Shown: positions 16,052-25,506 of the stretch, in pieces
How the letters are laid out: every line of letters begins with the position of its first letter
Position numbering within the stretch: the stretch's first letter is position 1
Notes under the pieces: generated by a model
Databases searched by the model: none
What the model was told of the DNA's origin: nothing
The model's input: only the letters and a program-made list of their open reading frames with translations
Program-made: the position numbers and the translations under genes
DNA from: Burkholderiales bacterium
GTDB taxonomy: Bacteria; Pseudomonadota; Gammaproteobacteria; Burkholderiales; Burkholderiaceae_D
Length of the DNA: 45,360 bases
NCBI GenBank assembly: GCA_016200895.1
Contig: JACQDX010000089.1
Coordinates: 1 to 45,360 of the forward strand
Direction of reading: 5' to 3'

Positions 16052-17419
16052 ATGACTCAAATGCTCGCTATATTAATAGAAGATGAGCAGGCAGTGCGCC
16101 TGGCAACCACCCAGACGCTGGAACTGGGTGGTTTTGAAGTGCAGGCTTGCGCCAGTGCCGAACTGGCAGATGCTTATATCAAGGATGGCTATGCCGGTAT
16201 TATCGTGACCGATGTACGTTTGCCCGGCAAGTCAGGACTGGAAGTGCTGGAAAAGGTACGGGCCATCGATGCAGAGCTGCCCGTTATCATCATCACTGGC
16301 CATGGCGATGTCAGTATGGCGGTAGAAGCCATGCGTTATGGCGCTTATGATTTCCTGGAAAAACCTTTTGCTGCCGAGCGCCTGCTCGATGCCTGTCTGC
16401 GCGCTCAGGAAAAGCGGCGGCTGGTCATGGAAAACCGCAAGCTTAAATTATCCTGGCTAAATCATTCAGCAACGCCGGACTTGATAGGCCAAAGCCCGCA
16501 GATAGAAAAAGTCAGAAAATTCATACAAAGCATAGGCCCTACCCAGGTCGATGTATTGATCAATGGTGCGACCGGTTCTGGTAAAGAAGTGGTGGCGCGG
16601 CAATTGCATCTGGCTAGTGGCTGTAAAGGCGAATTCGTTGCCATTAATTGCGGAGCCCTGCCTGAGTCTGTCTTCGAGAGCGAGATTTTTGGTCATGAAG
16701 CTGGTGCCTTTACCAGTGCCCAGAAACGCCGCATAGGTAAGCTGGAGTATGCACATGGTGGCACGGTATTTCTTGATGAAATTGAAAGTATGCCACTGAA
16801 CCTGCAAATCAAATTGCTCAGGGTCTTGCAAGAACGCAGCCTGGAAAGACTGGGTGGCAATCAATCTATCGCATTGGATTGCCGCATCATCGCAGCAACA
16901 AAAATGGATTTGCTCAAGCTCAGCACGCAAGGGCAATTCCGCGAAGATTTGTATTACCGCCTCAGTGTCATCACCATGCATTTACCCAGACTCAATGAGA
17001 GACGTGAGGATATTCCTTTATTGCTCTCGTATTTCGTACAAAGGGCAGCCCTACGTTATCAAAAACAAGTGCCAGCCTGGTCAGGCGCTCAAATGCAATA
17101 TTGGATGCAGGCTGACTGGCAGGGCAACGTGCGTGAGTTACGCAATTTTGCAGATCAACTGGTGCTGGGGGTGGCGGAGTTTGCTGACCGGTCCGCTTTG
17201 GATGACGATCACGCCCGGCAAATCCAGTCAACTACTGGCTCCAGTTTGCCTGAAAAACTGGATGTGTATGAAGCCAGCCTGATCCAGCTTGCCTTGGAAA
17301 AAAATGCCAATAATGTTGCTGCAGCAGCAGAATCATTGGGTATCCCCAAGAAAACCCTGTACGACAAGATCAAAAAATATCAAAAAACTTTGACCCCGGT
17401 CAATCCTCCAGCGGGCTAG
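16052..17419 (+). CDS. DctD-like sigma-54-dependent response regulator
   Basis: A 455-residue NtrC-class activator. The receiver domain (about 1-120) has acidic ILIEDEQ, phospho-acceptor D54 in IIVTDVRLPGKSG and K105 region YDFLEKPF. The AAA+ domain (about 145-375) has Walker A GATGSGKEVVARQLH, the loop-1 motif as GAFTSA (not the common GAFTGA), and Walker B GGTVFLDEIES. The C-terminal Fis-type helix-turn-helix is AAAESLGIPKKTLYDKIKKY. It lies 26 bp after its kinase and probably activates the sigma-54-like promoter at 10936. DctD homologs with GAFTSA are, as far as I recall, not rare. Confidence 0.93.
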   Translation: MTQMLAILIEDEQAVRLATTQTLELGGFEVQACASAELADAYIKDGYAGIIVTDVRLPGKSGLEVLEKVRAIDAELPVIIITGHGDVSMAVEAMRYGAYDFLEKPFAAERLLDACLRAQEKRRLVMENRKLKLSWLNHSATPDLIGQSPQIEKVRKFIQSIGPTQVDVLINGATGSGKEVVARQLHLASGCKGEFVAINCGALPESVFESEIFGHEAGAFTSAQKRRIGKLEYAHGGTVFLDEIESMPLNLQIKLLRVLQERSLERLGGNQSIALDCRIIAATKMDLLKLSTQGQFREDLYYRLSVITMHLPRLNERREDIPLLLSYFVQRAALRYQKQVPAWSGAQMQYWMQADWQGNVRELRNFADQLVLGVAEFADRSALDDDHARQIQSTTGSSLPEKLDVYEASLIQLALEKNANNVAAAAESLGIPKKTLYDKIKKYQKTLTPVNPPAG

Positions 17420-17500
17420 GGTAGGGATATAGCAGACGTTATGGAAAATGCTGAACATGCATAATCCGACTTTTCAGGCGACATGGTGTAAACTTGTACC

Positions 17501-18310
17501 ATGCAAATCTATCTATCATTTCTTGCCGCCGCCTTATATATATCGAGCATAGTCTTGCCTGGAAGGCTGTTGATGCTGTCCAATGTGGTCGGCGCACTGG
17601 CCTGGCTGACGCATGGCGCAGCTTTGTGGCTGACTATTTTCCCGGATCATGCGCTCAGGGTAGGCTTTGCTGTCATGTTGTCTGCTGCGCTATGGGTCTC
17701 TGTCTTTGTCTGCTGGCTGGAAAACCGCAATGCCTCGCTTGACGGCTTGCGCCTCCTGCTCATGCCTAATGCTGCCGTGATGGCGATGTTGCCGAGTTTC
17801 TTTCCCGGCAGTCTGATTGCCCTGGCTGGCAAGACAGCCATGTTCCCATGGCATGTGGTGATTGCCATGCTGGCCTATAGCACGCTGACGATAGCGGCTT
17901 TCCATGCCGTCGTCATGACTGTGCAAGACAAGCATTTGCACCAATTGCGCACTGCTCAAAAAGTGGAATGGCTCAATGTCCTGATAGACAGACTGCCAGC
18001 CTTGCTGACCATGGAAAAAATACTGTTTCGTTTTGTGCTGCTTGGTTTTGTCTTATTGACACTGACTGTCTTGTCGGGTGTGATATTTTCAGAGCAGGTA
18101 TTGGGCGTGGCCTTCAAATGGGATCACAAGACCATACTGTCACTCTTGTCCTGGCTCTTGTTTGCCATCTTGCTGGCCGGGCGCTACTGGCGTGGCTGGC
18201 GCGGCAAAACCGTATTGAGCTTTACCCTGTCAGGTTTTGTCACCTTGTTACTGGCTTATGTTGGTAGCCGCTTCGTGCTGGAAGTCTTGTTGCACAGGAG
18301 CCTGTCATGA
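17501..18310 (+). CDS. Cytochrome c assembly protein (CcsA/YpjD family)
   Basis: A 269-residue polytopic membrane protein with about eight helices and the CcsA/CcmC-type features MFPWHVVIAMLAYSTLTIAA, GVIFSEQVLGVAFKWDHKT and SLLSWLLFAILLAGRYWRGW; the histidines in these segments are the usual haem-handling residues. It is the inner-membrane YpjD type commonly located beside ffh, rather than a full cytochrome c maturation operon member. Its stop overlaps the start of the next gene by 4 bp (ATGA), so the four genes ccsA to pilR form one coupled unit. Confidence 0.88.
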   Translation: MQIYLSFLAAALYISSIVLPGRLLMLSNVVGALAWLTHGAALWLTIFPDHALRVGFAVMLSAALWVSVFVCWLENRNASLDGLRLLLMPNAAVMAMLPSFFPGSLIALAGKTAMFPWHVVIAMLAYSTLTIAAFHAVVMTVQDKHLHQLRTAQKVEWLNVLIDRLPALLTMEKILFRFVLLGFVLLTLTVLSGVIFSEQVLGVAFKWDHKTILSLLSWLLFAILLAGRYWRGWRGKTVLSFTLSGFVTLLLAYVGSRFVLEVLLHRSLS

Positions 18311-18567
18311 GAATCCTGTTCTGGCTGGGGCTATTGGTGTTGATTATCCTGGCCTTGAAAAAGAAAATGCAACCTCCCCGTGCCGGGTCTGGCAGTTCTG
18401 GGTATCCTGGAAACTCTGCAGACTCGGAAAATGCTGGATCACGGAATACTGAATCAGCCGAAACCATGGTGTGTTGCGCACATTGCCAGATTTATTTGCC
18501 AGCATCAGAGGCAGTACAACGCGGCGAGCAAGTGTACTGCAGTAAAGAACATGCTGATCTTGCATGA
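18307..18567 (+). CDS. PP0621-type small membrane protein
   Basis: An 86-residue protein with one N-terminal membrane helix (ILFWLGLLVLIILALKKK), a Ser/Gly-rich linker and a C-terminal metal-binding-like segment with CCAHCQIYLPASEAV and YCSKEHA. The Cys/His pattern suggests a small zinc site. Proteins of this PP0621 family commonly sit between a ccsA-type gene and pilS in betaproteobacteria. It overlaps both neighbours by 4 bp. Function is not established. Confidence 0.85.
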   Translation: MRILFWLGLLVLIILALKKKMQPPRAGSGSSGYPGNSADSENAGSRNTESAETMVCCAHCQIYLPASEAVQRGEQVYCSKEHADLA

Positions 18568-20354
18568 GCCTGCCTGCTGACACTTTGCTGATACCTGACA
18601 GCCGCTCGGTAGCATCTGAGCCATCCCATTCTTTCTGGCGTTCACTGCAAACGCTGAATGCTTCACGCATTGTAGTGGCCGCCAGTTTGTTGATCTTGCT
18701 GAGTTTGCGTACCGGCAAAGACATCTGGACCAGTGAACCATTATTCGGTCGTGATATAGGCCTGATCTATTTATCGGTCGCCATCGGCTTTGTGGTACTC
18801 AAACAACTGTACCCCCGTCGTTTCATGTGGCAACTGACAACTCAGATTCTGCTGGACATCATCATCATCTCCATCATGTATCTGGCGAGTGGCGGTAACA
18901 AGAGCGGCTTGGCTATCCTGTATTTGTTCCCTCTGGCAGGTGCAGCCATACTGAGTCCGCTGCTTTGGTCTTTCTTTTTTACTTCCATCGTTGTCCTGTT
19001 TTTATTGGGTGAGAGTGTTTATCATTATTTGCAACTGGCAGATGGGGCTCCCTTTTCGCAGTCAGGTTTATATGGCGCAGCCTATTTTGCGGTGGTGTCT
19101 GTGGTCAACCGGCTGGCGCACAATCTCATCAACCAGGAGCAACTGGCGGTGCAGCGCGGTAATGCGCTGGCCATACAGCAGGCCATCAATCAACTGGTGA
19201 TCGCCGACATGGGTGATGGTATCCTGGTGCTGGATCAAAACGGTAGCATGTTTGAAATCAATCCCGCTGCAGCACGCATGCTGGGCGGCAATCTGAGCAA
19301 AGAAATGATAGGAGTAGAGTTGGGAAGCATTGCAGCTCTACGTCCGATTGTTGAAGTGCTTAATAATATGCAGGCGCGTCCCAGCCAGCCTGACCGTCGT
19401 AAAGAAGAAGAAATTTCCTTCGTTTCCATCCGATGTTATCTGGACGACGCCAAGCCGGAACTGGGTGAAATGGCAGCAGATACTGGCACCTGGGAACGTA
19501 CTGAACGTGAACGTCCACATTTCGTGACACATCTGAAGTTGCGTTTTGTTGCCATCAAAGATGTTAATGCCGGTGGTCTTAAACAGCGCAATGGCAGCTA
19601 TACCATCATCTTCATGCAGGATGTGTCAGATATAGAAAATCAGGCGCAGCAATTAAAGCTGGCATCCATGGGACGCCTGACGGCCAGTATCGCCCATGAG
19701 GTGCGTAATCCGCTGTCATCGATATCTTATGCTGCCTCACTATTGAATGAAGATCTGAGTCATCCTGGTCAGGAAAATAAACAGGCTCAACGCTTGCTGA
19801 AGATCGTTGATGACAATGTTGCACGATTGAATCAGCTGATAGAAGATATCCTGAAGCTCTCACGCAAGGCACAGTCGGATGTGGAGCCTTATCAAGTCAT
19901 GGACCAGATTGAAGAAATGGTCAGGGATTTTGTAGAAACCCGGAACTTGCCTACAGACTTTATCGTTGTCGTCAAAGACAAGAACTTCCTGGTGAACTTC
20001 GATCCCAGCCATTTGCGTGAAGTGGTGTTGAATCTTTTGTCGAACGCCATACGCTATGCCAGTGGGCAAACGGGTAGTATCAGGCTGTTTGCCTATATTA
20101 ATAGTAGTGGTCGGCAAGAATTGCATATACAAGATGATGGTCCGGCAATTCCTTATGAAGTCCGGTCTCATCTGTTTGAGCCGTTTTACACGACTTCACG
20201 TATGGGTACCGGTCTCGGCTTGTATATGGCAAGAGAACTGTGTTTGAATAACCATGCCTTGCTTGATTATGAATATCGCGTTGAAGAAACCGAAGAAGGC
20301 AAGACAGAGCCCAGCGGGCGTTTTGTAATTAATTTCTCTGGATATAGTGCATGA
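18564..20354 (+). CDS. pilS: Type IV pilus sensor kinase PilS
   Basis: PilS is the membrane kinase that, with PilR, controls transcription of the major pilin gene. The 596-residue product has six predicted helices in about residues 35-190, a PAS domain at about 210-350 (ADMGDGILVLDQNGSMFEI), and HisKA with SIAHEVRNPLSSISYAASLL, phospho-acceptor H378. The ATPase domain contains VVLNLLSNAIRYASG, DDGPAIP and GTGLGLYMARELC. The PAS region carries an extra charged stretch (about 270-320). Overlaps by 4 bp on both sides show translational coupling with pilR. Confidence 0.95.
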   Translation: MSLPADTLLIPDSRSVASEPSHSFWRSLQTLNASRIVVAASLLILLSLRTGKDIWTSEPLFGRDIGLIYLSVAIGFVVLKQLYPRRFMWQLTTQILLDIIIISIMYLASGGNKSGLAILYLFPLAGAAILSPLLWSFFFTSIVVLFLLGESVYHYLQLADGAPFSQSGLYGAAYFAVVSVVNRLAHNLINQEQLAVQRGNALAIQQAINQLVIADMGDGILVLDQNGSMFEINPAAARMLGGNLSKEMIGVELGSIAALRPIVEVLNNMQARPSQPDRRKEEEISFVSIRCYLDDAKPELGEMAADTGTWERTERERPHFVTHLKLRFVAIKDVNAGGLKQRNGSYTIIFMQDVSDIENQAQQLKLASMGRLTASIAHEVRNPLSSISYAASLLNEDLSHPGQENKQAQRLLKIVDDNVARLNQLIEDILKLSRKAQSDVEPYQVMDQIEEMVRDFVETRNLPTDFIVVVKDKNFLVNFDPSHLREVVLNLLSNAIRYASGQTGSIRLFAYINSSGRQELHIQDDGPAIPYEVRSHLFEPFYTTSRMGTGLGLYMARELCLNNHALLDYEYRVEETEEGKTEPSGRFVINFSGYSA

Positions 20355-21805
20355 GTATGATTGAAGCTGCGGCCTGTCCCCGTATCCTGGTAGTGGATGA
20401 TGAGGCGCATCTGCGCGAATTATTGGAAATCACGCTCATCAAAATGGGCCTGGATGTAGACAGTGCAGAAACCCTGGCATTGGCACGCGCCCATCTGAGC
20501 AAGCATAGTTATGCACTTGTGTTGACTGATATGCGCCTGCCCGATGGTTCGGGTATGGAACTGGTGCAGGAAGTGAATGCCCTCCATAAGAATACGCCTA
20601 TCGCCGTGATTACTGCTTTCGGCAGTGCTGACAATGCCGTGGTTGCCTTGAAGGCCGGGGCTTTCGATTATGTTTCCAAACCGGTTGCGCTTGACCAGTT
20701 GCGCAAGCTGGTCAGGTCAGCCCTGCAAACCAATGAAGTTCAAAAAGTACAACTGACGACCCCGGAAAAGCTGAGTATCCCCGCCAACTCTTTCATGATA
20801 GGCCAGTCGCAAGGCATGCAAGAGGTGAGAGCGCAGATCAGTCGTCTGGCACGTAGCATGGCACCTGTCATCATCACTGGTGAATCTGGTAGCGGCAAAG
20901 AATTGGCTGCGCGTGAAATACATACCAGCAGTGCCAGAGCGGACAAACCCTTTATCGCCGTTAATTGCGGGGCAATTCCCGAGACCTTGATGGAAGCCGA
21001 ATTCTTTGGTTACAGAAAAGGCGCATTTACCGGTGCAGCTGATGACCGGGAAGGATTTTTCCAGGCCGCCAATGGCGGTACCCTGATGCTCGATGAAGTG
21101 GCCGACCTGCCTTTGCCGATGCAAGTCAAGTTATTGCGCGCCATTCAGGAGAGGCGGGTGCGCAAGGTGGGGGCTACGGTAGAAGAGGCCGTGGACGTAC
21201 GTATTATTAGTGCAACCCACCAGAATCTGGCTATCTGCGTAGAAGAAGGTCGCTTCCGGCAGGATTTGTATTACCGTCTGAATGTCATCGAATTGCATTT
21301 GCCACCTTTGCGCGAGCGGCTGGAAGATATTATCGAGCTGTCCAGTAATATACTGAGAAAATTGACAGGCAATGATATTAATATGTCGGTCGAGGCGATC
21401 GATGCCCTGATCAGTTACGACTTTCCCGGTAATGTGCGCGAGCTCGAAAACATACTGGAACGTGCCGTGGCATTTGCCAACGATGGTTGCATCGAGGTCA
21501 CTGACCTGGCTTTGCGCGGCACCAGAAAGCCGATGGACTTGCCGATAGTTCAGCCACTTGCCACCGAGGTTATCAGTACTAATGGTTATATAGTGCCGGA
21601 TGCCACACCAGTTGTTGTGCAGGATGTATTCGCAGCCCCGAGTTTGCCTTGCTCACTTCCTGACTATCTTGAAAATGTAGAGCGCGAAATGATACGCCGG
21701 GCCCTGTATCAGACCCGCAATAACCGCACCCAGGCGGCAGAGTTGTTGGGGGTCAGCTTCCGGCAACTGCGTTATCAGATACAAAAATTGAAGATACAGG
21801 AATAA
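20351..21805 (+). CDS. pilR: Type IV pilus response regulator PilR
   Basis: A 484-residue sigma-54-dependent activator of pilin transcription. The receiver domain has ILVVDDEAHLRELLE and phospho-acceptor D60 (LTDMRLPDGSG). The AAA+ domain has Walker A GESGSGKELAAREIH, intact GAFTGA in YRKGAFTGAADDREGFF, and Walker B GGTLMLDEVADLP. The Fis-type DNA-binding end is TQAAELLGVSFRQLRYQIQK. No pilA lies in the window, so its target is elsewhere. A MITE-like element begins 7 bp after the stop codon and may provide the 3' end of the transcript. Confidence 0.95.
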   Translation: MSMIEAAACPRILVVDDEAHLRELLEITLIKMGLDVDSAETLALARAHLSKHSYALVLTDMRLPDGSGMELVQEVNALHKNTPIAVITAFGSADNAVVALKAGAFDYVSKPVALDQLRKLVRSALQTNEVQKVQLTTPEKLSIPANSFMIGQSQGMQEVRAQISRLARSMAPVIITGESGSGKELAAREIHTSSARADKPFIAVNCGAIPETLMEAEFFGYRKGAFTGAADDREGFFQAANGGTLMLDEVADLPLPMQVKLLRAIQERRVRKVGATVEEAVDVRIISATHQNLAICVEEGRFRQDLYYRLNVIELHLPPLRERLEDIIELSSNILRKLTGNDINMSVEAIDALISYDFPGNVRELENILERAVAFANDGCIEVTDLALRGTRKPMDLPIVQPLATEVISTNGYIVPDATPVVVQDVFAAPSLPCSLPDYLENVEREMIRRALYQTRNNRTQAAELLGVSFRQLRYQIQKLKIQE

Positions 21806-21811
21806 ATTATT

Positions 21812-21926
21812 TAGCCTTTACACAAAACCGTCCCAGCTGCGTTGCAGCTACCGCATTTAGTAAGATTCGGTACTAAAGTACTTTCTTCGTCGCTGCGCCT
21901 TGCTGGGAAAATTTGCGTAAGTCCTA
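21812..21926. mobile_element. MITE-like element, copy 2, with 5-bp target duplication
   Basis: A 115-bp relative of the element at 5326-5428, in inverted orientation. Its right end TTTGCGTAAGTCCTA is intact; its left end TAGCCTTTACACAAAACCG has four changes against the perfect end. The interior on the minus strand shares CCCAGCAAGGCGCAGCGACG and a CTTTAGTAC motif. Both flanks read TTATT (21807-21811 and 21927-21931), a 5-bp target duplication like the one around copy 1. It sits 7 bp after pilR. Confidence 0.78.
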
Positions 21927-22154
21927 TTATTTAGCAGTGCCTGGGTTTTGCCTGCTTGTAGCATGGCTGGTCTTAGCCTTAAGACCATCATCATTCCCGC
22001 CTCTTCAATCTCAGCGATCTCCTCAATGTTCAATCTCATTGATTTAACTGAGCCCATTCCTTGCACTTTCTTATTTCCTTTTTGCATGCACCCATGATGG
22101 GCTTACAAGACCTTGCGCCTAGCATGTATTTGCACGTTAGTGGCTGCTCTCGGC

Positions 22155-22190
22155 TGGACTTACGCAGTTCTGTGCTTTGCGAAAGTCAAC
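22155..22190. repeat. Possible relic of the same MITE-like family
   Basis: GGACTTACGCA followed 11 bp later by TGCGAAAGTC forms a short inverted repeat with one mismatch and matches the ends of the two elements above with the interior missing. No target duplication is evident. It may be a deletion product or chance similarity. Confidence 0.3.
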
Positions 22191-22263
22191 ACCTCGTACA
22201 CATATTTACAGAAAAAATAATTCAATTAATTAAATAAAAAGCGGTTGCATATCGCTTGATGCA

Positions 22264-22309
22264 GCACTAGAATTAGGGCAAATAAAAATTAGTGCACTAG
22301 ATGTAGTGG
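22264..22309. promoter_or_regulatory. Candidate pair of NrdR boxes upstream of nrdAB
   Basis: GCACTAGATGTAGTGG (22294-22309) matches 12 of 16 positions of the palindromic NrdR box as I know it (ACACWATATATWGTGT), and GCACTAGAATTAGGGC (22264-22279) matches 10. The two are 30 bp apart, about three helical turns, which is the usual spacing for NrdR repressor boxes before ribonucleotide reductase genes. They lie about 240 bp upstream of the nrdA start. The rest of the 21927-22547 gap is AT-rich with no clear gene. Confidence 0.5.
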
Positions 22310-22547
22310 TTTTCAGGATTTGTTTGTTTTCTTGCCTTGCTTCAATTTCCCTCATGTTTTGCAATTGAATTTGTGTCTGATGTAAACAAAATAAACCGGA
22401 TTTGGTGAATTTTCGCTGCATTCGGCTGCAAATTTTACGTGTCGTACCTGCTTAACTGTCTAGTCGCTTAACTGTTTAACCCATGCCCGGCAAAGTCGTC
22501 GCACATCAACTTTGCTGGCAAAAAATAACACCGCATCCGGAGGATCA

Positions 22548-25463
22548 ATGCACTCTTCTATTGAAACATCTACTACGTCCAAACCAGAACTTGGATCGGT
22601 TTTGAATATGGCAGCAACGCCTGCCACTAACAATCACAGCAGTTACAGCGAATACCGCATCATTCGCCGCAATGGTTCGGTGGTTGGTTTCGAGCCATCC
22701 AAAATTGCCATCGCCATGACCAAGGCGTTTCTGGCAGTGAATGGTGGACACGGTGCAGAGTCAGCCCGGGTACGTGAACTGGTAGAGCAACTGACAGCCA
22801 GCGTTGTTGCAGCTTTGCTGCGCCGCCAGCCTGCCGGTGGTACTTTCCATATAGAAGATGTGCAAGACCAGGTTGAACTGGCGCTGATGCGCTCAGGCGA
22901 ACATGATGTCGCCCGTTCTTATGTCTTGTATCGCGCCAAACGCATGGAAGAGCGCCGCCGCGTGAATGATGCGCCTGGCCATGCTGAAGCCATTGCACCA
23001 CAATTGCACGTCATCGTTGACGGCCAGTCCCGTCCGCTGGACGTGGCAGAAGTGCGCAAGATGATTGCCGCTGCCTGCCTGGGCCTGGACAAGCTGGCTG
23101 ATCCAGATGCGATCCTGGCTGAGACTTTGAAAAACCTGTACGACGGCGTACCGGTAGAAGAATTGTATAAATCCGCCATCCTGGCTGCCCGCGCGCTGAT
23201 GGAAAAAGAACCGGCCTACAGCCAGGTCACGGCACGTTTGCTCTTGCATACAGTCCGTAAAGAAGTGTTTGGCAAAGAAGTGGCGCAGCAAGATGCGGCT
23301 GCAGAGTACCTGGATTACTTCCCTAGATTCATCAAGAAGGGTATCGAAGCAGATTTGCTCGACGCCAAACTGGGGCAGTTCGATTTGAAGAAACTGGCGA
23401 ATGCACTGGTTGCTGACCGTGATCTGCAATTTGGTTATATCGGTCTGCAAACTTTGTATGACCGCTACTTTCTGCACGTGCGCGGTACCCGAATAGAAAT
23501 GCCCCAGGCTTTCTACATGCGTGTTGCCATGGGCCTGTCCCTCAATGAAATCGATCGCGAAACCCGCGCCATAGAATTTTACAATCTGCTGTCCAGCTTT
23601 GATTTCATGAGCTCGACACCAACCCTGTTCAATTCCGGCACGCAGCGCTCACAACTGTCCTCTTGCTACCTGACGACGGTTGCAGATGACCTCGATGGTA
23701 TCTACGAAGCCATCAAGGAAAATGCCTTGCTGGCAAAATATGCCGGTGGCCTGGGTAATGACTGGACGCCAGTACGCTCGCTCGGCGCACATATCAAAGG
23801 CACCAATGGTAAATCCCAGGGTGTCGTACCTTTCCTGAAAGTCGTCAACGACACGGCAGTGGCCGTTAATCAGGGCGGTAAGCGCAAGGGTGCAGTGTGC
23901 GCCTACCTGGAAACCTGGCACATGGATATCGAAGAATTTCTCGACCTGCGCAAGAACACAGGTGATGACCGCCGCCGTACGCATGACATGAATACCTCGA
24001 ACTGGATTCCTGACCTGTTCATGAAGCGTGTCATGGAAAAAGGTGACTGGACCTTGTTCTCGCCATCCGATGTACCAGACTTGCATGATAAATTTGGTAA
24101 GGCTTTCGAACAGGCGTATGTCGCTTATGAAGCAAAAGCGGCTAATGGCGAACTGACGCTGTCCAAGAAAATCCCGGCGCTGGACTTGTGGCGCAAGATG
24201 TTATCCATGCTGTTTGAAACTGGCCATCCTTGGATCACCTTCAAAGATCCTTGCAATATCCGCTCGCCACAACAGCACGTGGGCGTGGTTCACAGCTCCA
24301 ACCTGTGTACAGAAATTACCCTGAACACCAACGACAGTGAGATCGCGGTATGTAATCTGGGTTCGGTCAACATGCCTGCCCACATGAAAGACGGCAAGCT
24401 GGATCACATTAAATTACAAAAAACTGTGCGCACAGCGATGCGCATGCTGGATAACGTCATCGACATCAACTACTATGCAGTGAAGAAGGCACGCGATTCC
24501 AATTTGCGTCACCGTCCTGTCGGTATGGGTATCATGGGTTTCCAGGATTGCCTGCACATGATGCGCATCCCTTATGCATCGATGGATGCCGTACAGTTCG
24601 CTGATACCTCCATGGAAGCCGTCTGCTATTACGCTTATTGGGCATCGACTGAACTGGCTGAGGAACGTGGCCGTTACAGTTCTTATCCTGGCTCTTTGTG
24701 GGACCGTGGCATCCTGCCGCAAGATTCCCTGAAGATGCTGGCCGAAGAACGCGGCGGTTATCTGGAAGCTGATTTCTCGGAAACCATGGACTGGTACCCA
24801 CTGCGTGACCGTATCAAGAAATTTGGCATGCGCAATTCCAATTGCGTGGCGATTGCGCCGACTGCAACAATCTCTAACATTATTGGTGTGGCAGCCTGTA
24901 TAGAACCGACTTACCAGAACCTGTATGTGAAGTCGAATCTGTCCGGTGAATTTACCGAGATAAATGAACATCTGGTGCGCGATCTGAAAGACCGTGGCAT
25001 GTGGGATGAAGTCATGATCTCGGACCTGAAATACTTTGACGGTAGTCTGGCCCGTATCGACCGCATCCCGGAAGATCTGCGCGCCCTGTATGCAACAGCA
25101 TTTGAAATCAGCCCATCCTGGCTGGTTGAGGCGGCTGCGCGCCGTCAAAAATGGATAGATCAGGCACAATCCCTGAACATCTATATGGCAGGCGCATCCG
25201 GCAAAAAGCTGGATGAGACTTACAAGCTGGCATGGTTGCGTGGTTTGAAAACTACTTACTACCTGCGTACCATTGGTGCAACGCACACTGAGAAATCCAC
25301 CAGCAAAACGGGTGCATTGAATGCGGTGGGGGTCGATGGCAACGGCGGTGGTTATGGCGCAGCATCTGCTGGTATTACCGCAGCAGCTCAGGAAACTGAT
25401 GGCCCGGCCTGCATGTTGCGTCCAGGCGATGCCGGTTTCGAAGAGTGCGAAGCTTGCCAATAA
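22548..25463 (+). CDS. nrdA: Ribonucleotide reductase class Ia, alpha subunit
   Basis: NrdA reduces ribonucleoside diphosphates to deoxyribonucleotides with the NrdB radical cofactor. The 971-residue product has an N-terminal ATP-cone (about 40-135, IIRRNGSVVGFEPSKIAIAM), then the ten-stranded catalytic barrel with SSTPTLFNSGTQRSQLSSCY, NLCTEITLNT, CNLGSVNMP and APTATISNIIGV. The C-terminus ends ECEACQ, giving the mobile CxxC pair that is re-reduced by thioredoxin or glutaredoxin. CCGGAGGATCA precedes ATG 22548; an in-frame ATG at 22512 lacks such a site. N-terminal residues 1-35 are a variable Ser/Thr-rich extension. Confidence 0.96.
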   Translation: MHSSIETSTTSKPELGSVLNMAATPATNNHSSYSEYRIIRRNGSVVGFEPSKIAIAMTKAFLAVNGGHGAESARVRELVEQLTASVVAALLRRQPAGGTFHIEDVQDQVELALMRSGEHDVARSYVLYRAKRMEERRRVNDAPGHAEAIAPQLHVIVDGQSRPLDVAEVRKMIAAACLGLDKLADPDAILAETLKNLYDGVPVEELYKSAILAARALMEKEPAYSQVTARLLLHTVRKEVFGKEVAQQDAAAEYLDYFPRFIKKGIEADLLDAKLGQFDLKKLANALVADRDLQFGYIGLQTLYDRYFLHVRGTRIEMPQAFYMRVAMGLSLNEIDRETRAIEFYNLLSSFDFMSSTPTLFNSGTQRSQLSSCYLTTVADDLDGIYEAIKENALLAKYAGGLGNDWTPVRSLGAHIKGTNGKSQGVVPFLKVVNDTAVAVNQGGKRKGAVCAYLETWHMDIEEFLDLRKNTGDDRRRTHDMNTSNWIPDLFMKRVMEKGDWTLFSPSDVPDLHDKFGKAFEQAYVAYEAKAANGELTLSKKIPALDLWRKMLSMLFETGHPWITFKDPCNIRSPQQHVGVVHSSNLCTEITLNTNDSEIAVCNLGSVNMPAHMKDGKLDHIKLQKTVRTAMRMLDNVIDINYYAVKKARDSNLRHRPVGMGIMGFQDCLHMMRIPYASMDAVQFADTSMEAVCYYAYWASTELAEERGRYSSYPGSLWDRGILPQDSLKMLAEERGGYLEADFSETMDWYPLRDRIKKFGMRNSNCVAIAPTATISNIIGVAACIEPTYQNLYVKSNLSGEFTEINEHLVRDLKDRGMWDEVMISDLKYFDGSLARIDRIPEDLRALYATAFEISPSWLVEAAARRQKWIDQAQSLNIYMAGASGKKLDETYKLAWLRGLKTTYYLRTIGATHTEKSTSKTGALNAVGVDGNGGGYGAASAGITAAAQETDGPACMLRPGDAGFEECEACQ

Positions 25464-25506
25464 GTGTCGTCAAGTTGCATGGCAATGCGCAAGCCCTGAC
25501 TGTTGC

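Noticed and set aside
24414..25460. A 348-codon minus-strand frame inside nrdA
   Set aside because: It is antisense to a highly conserved part of NrdA.
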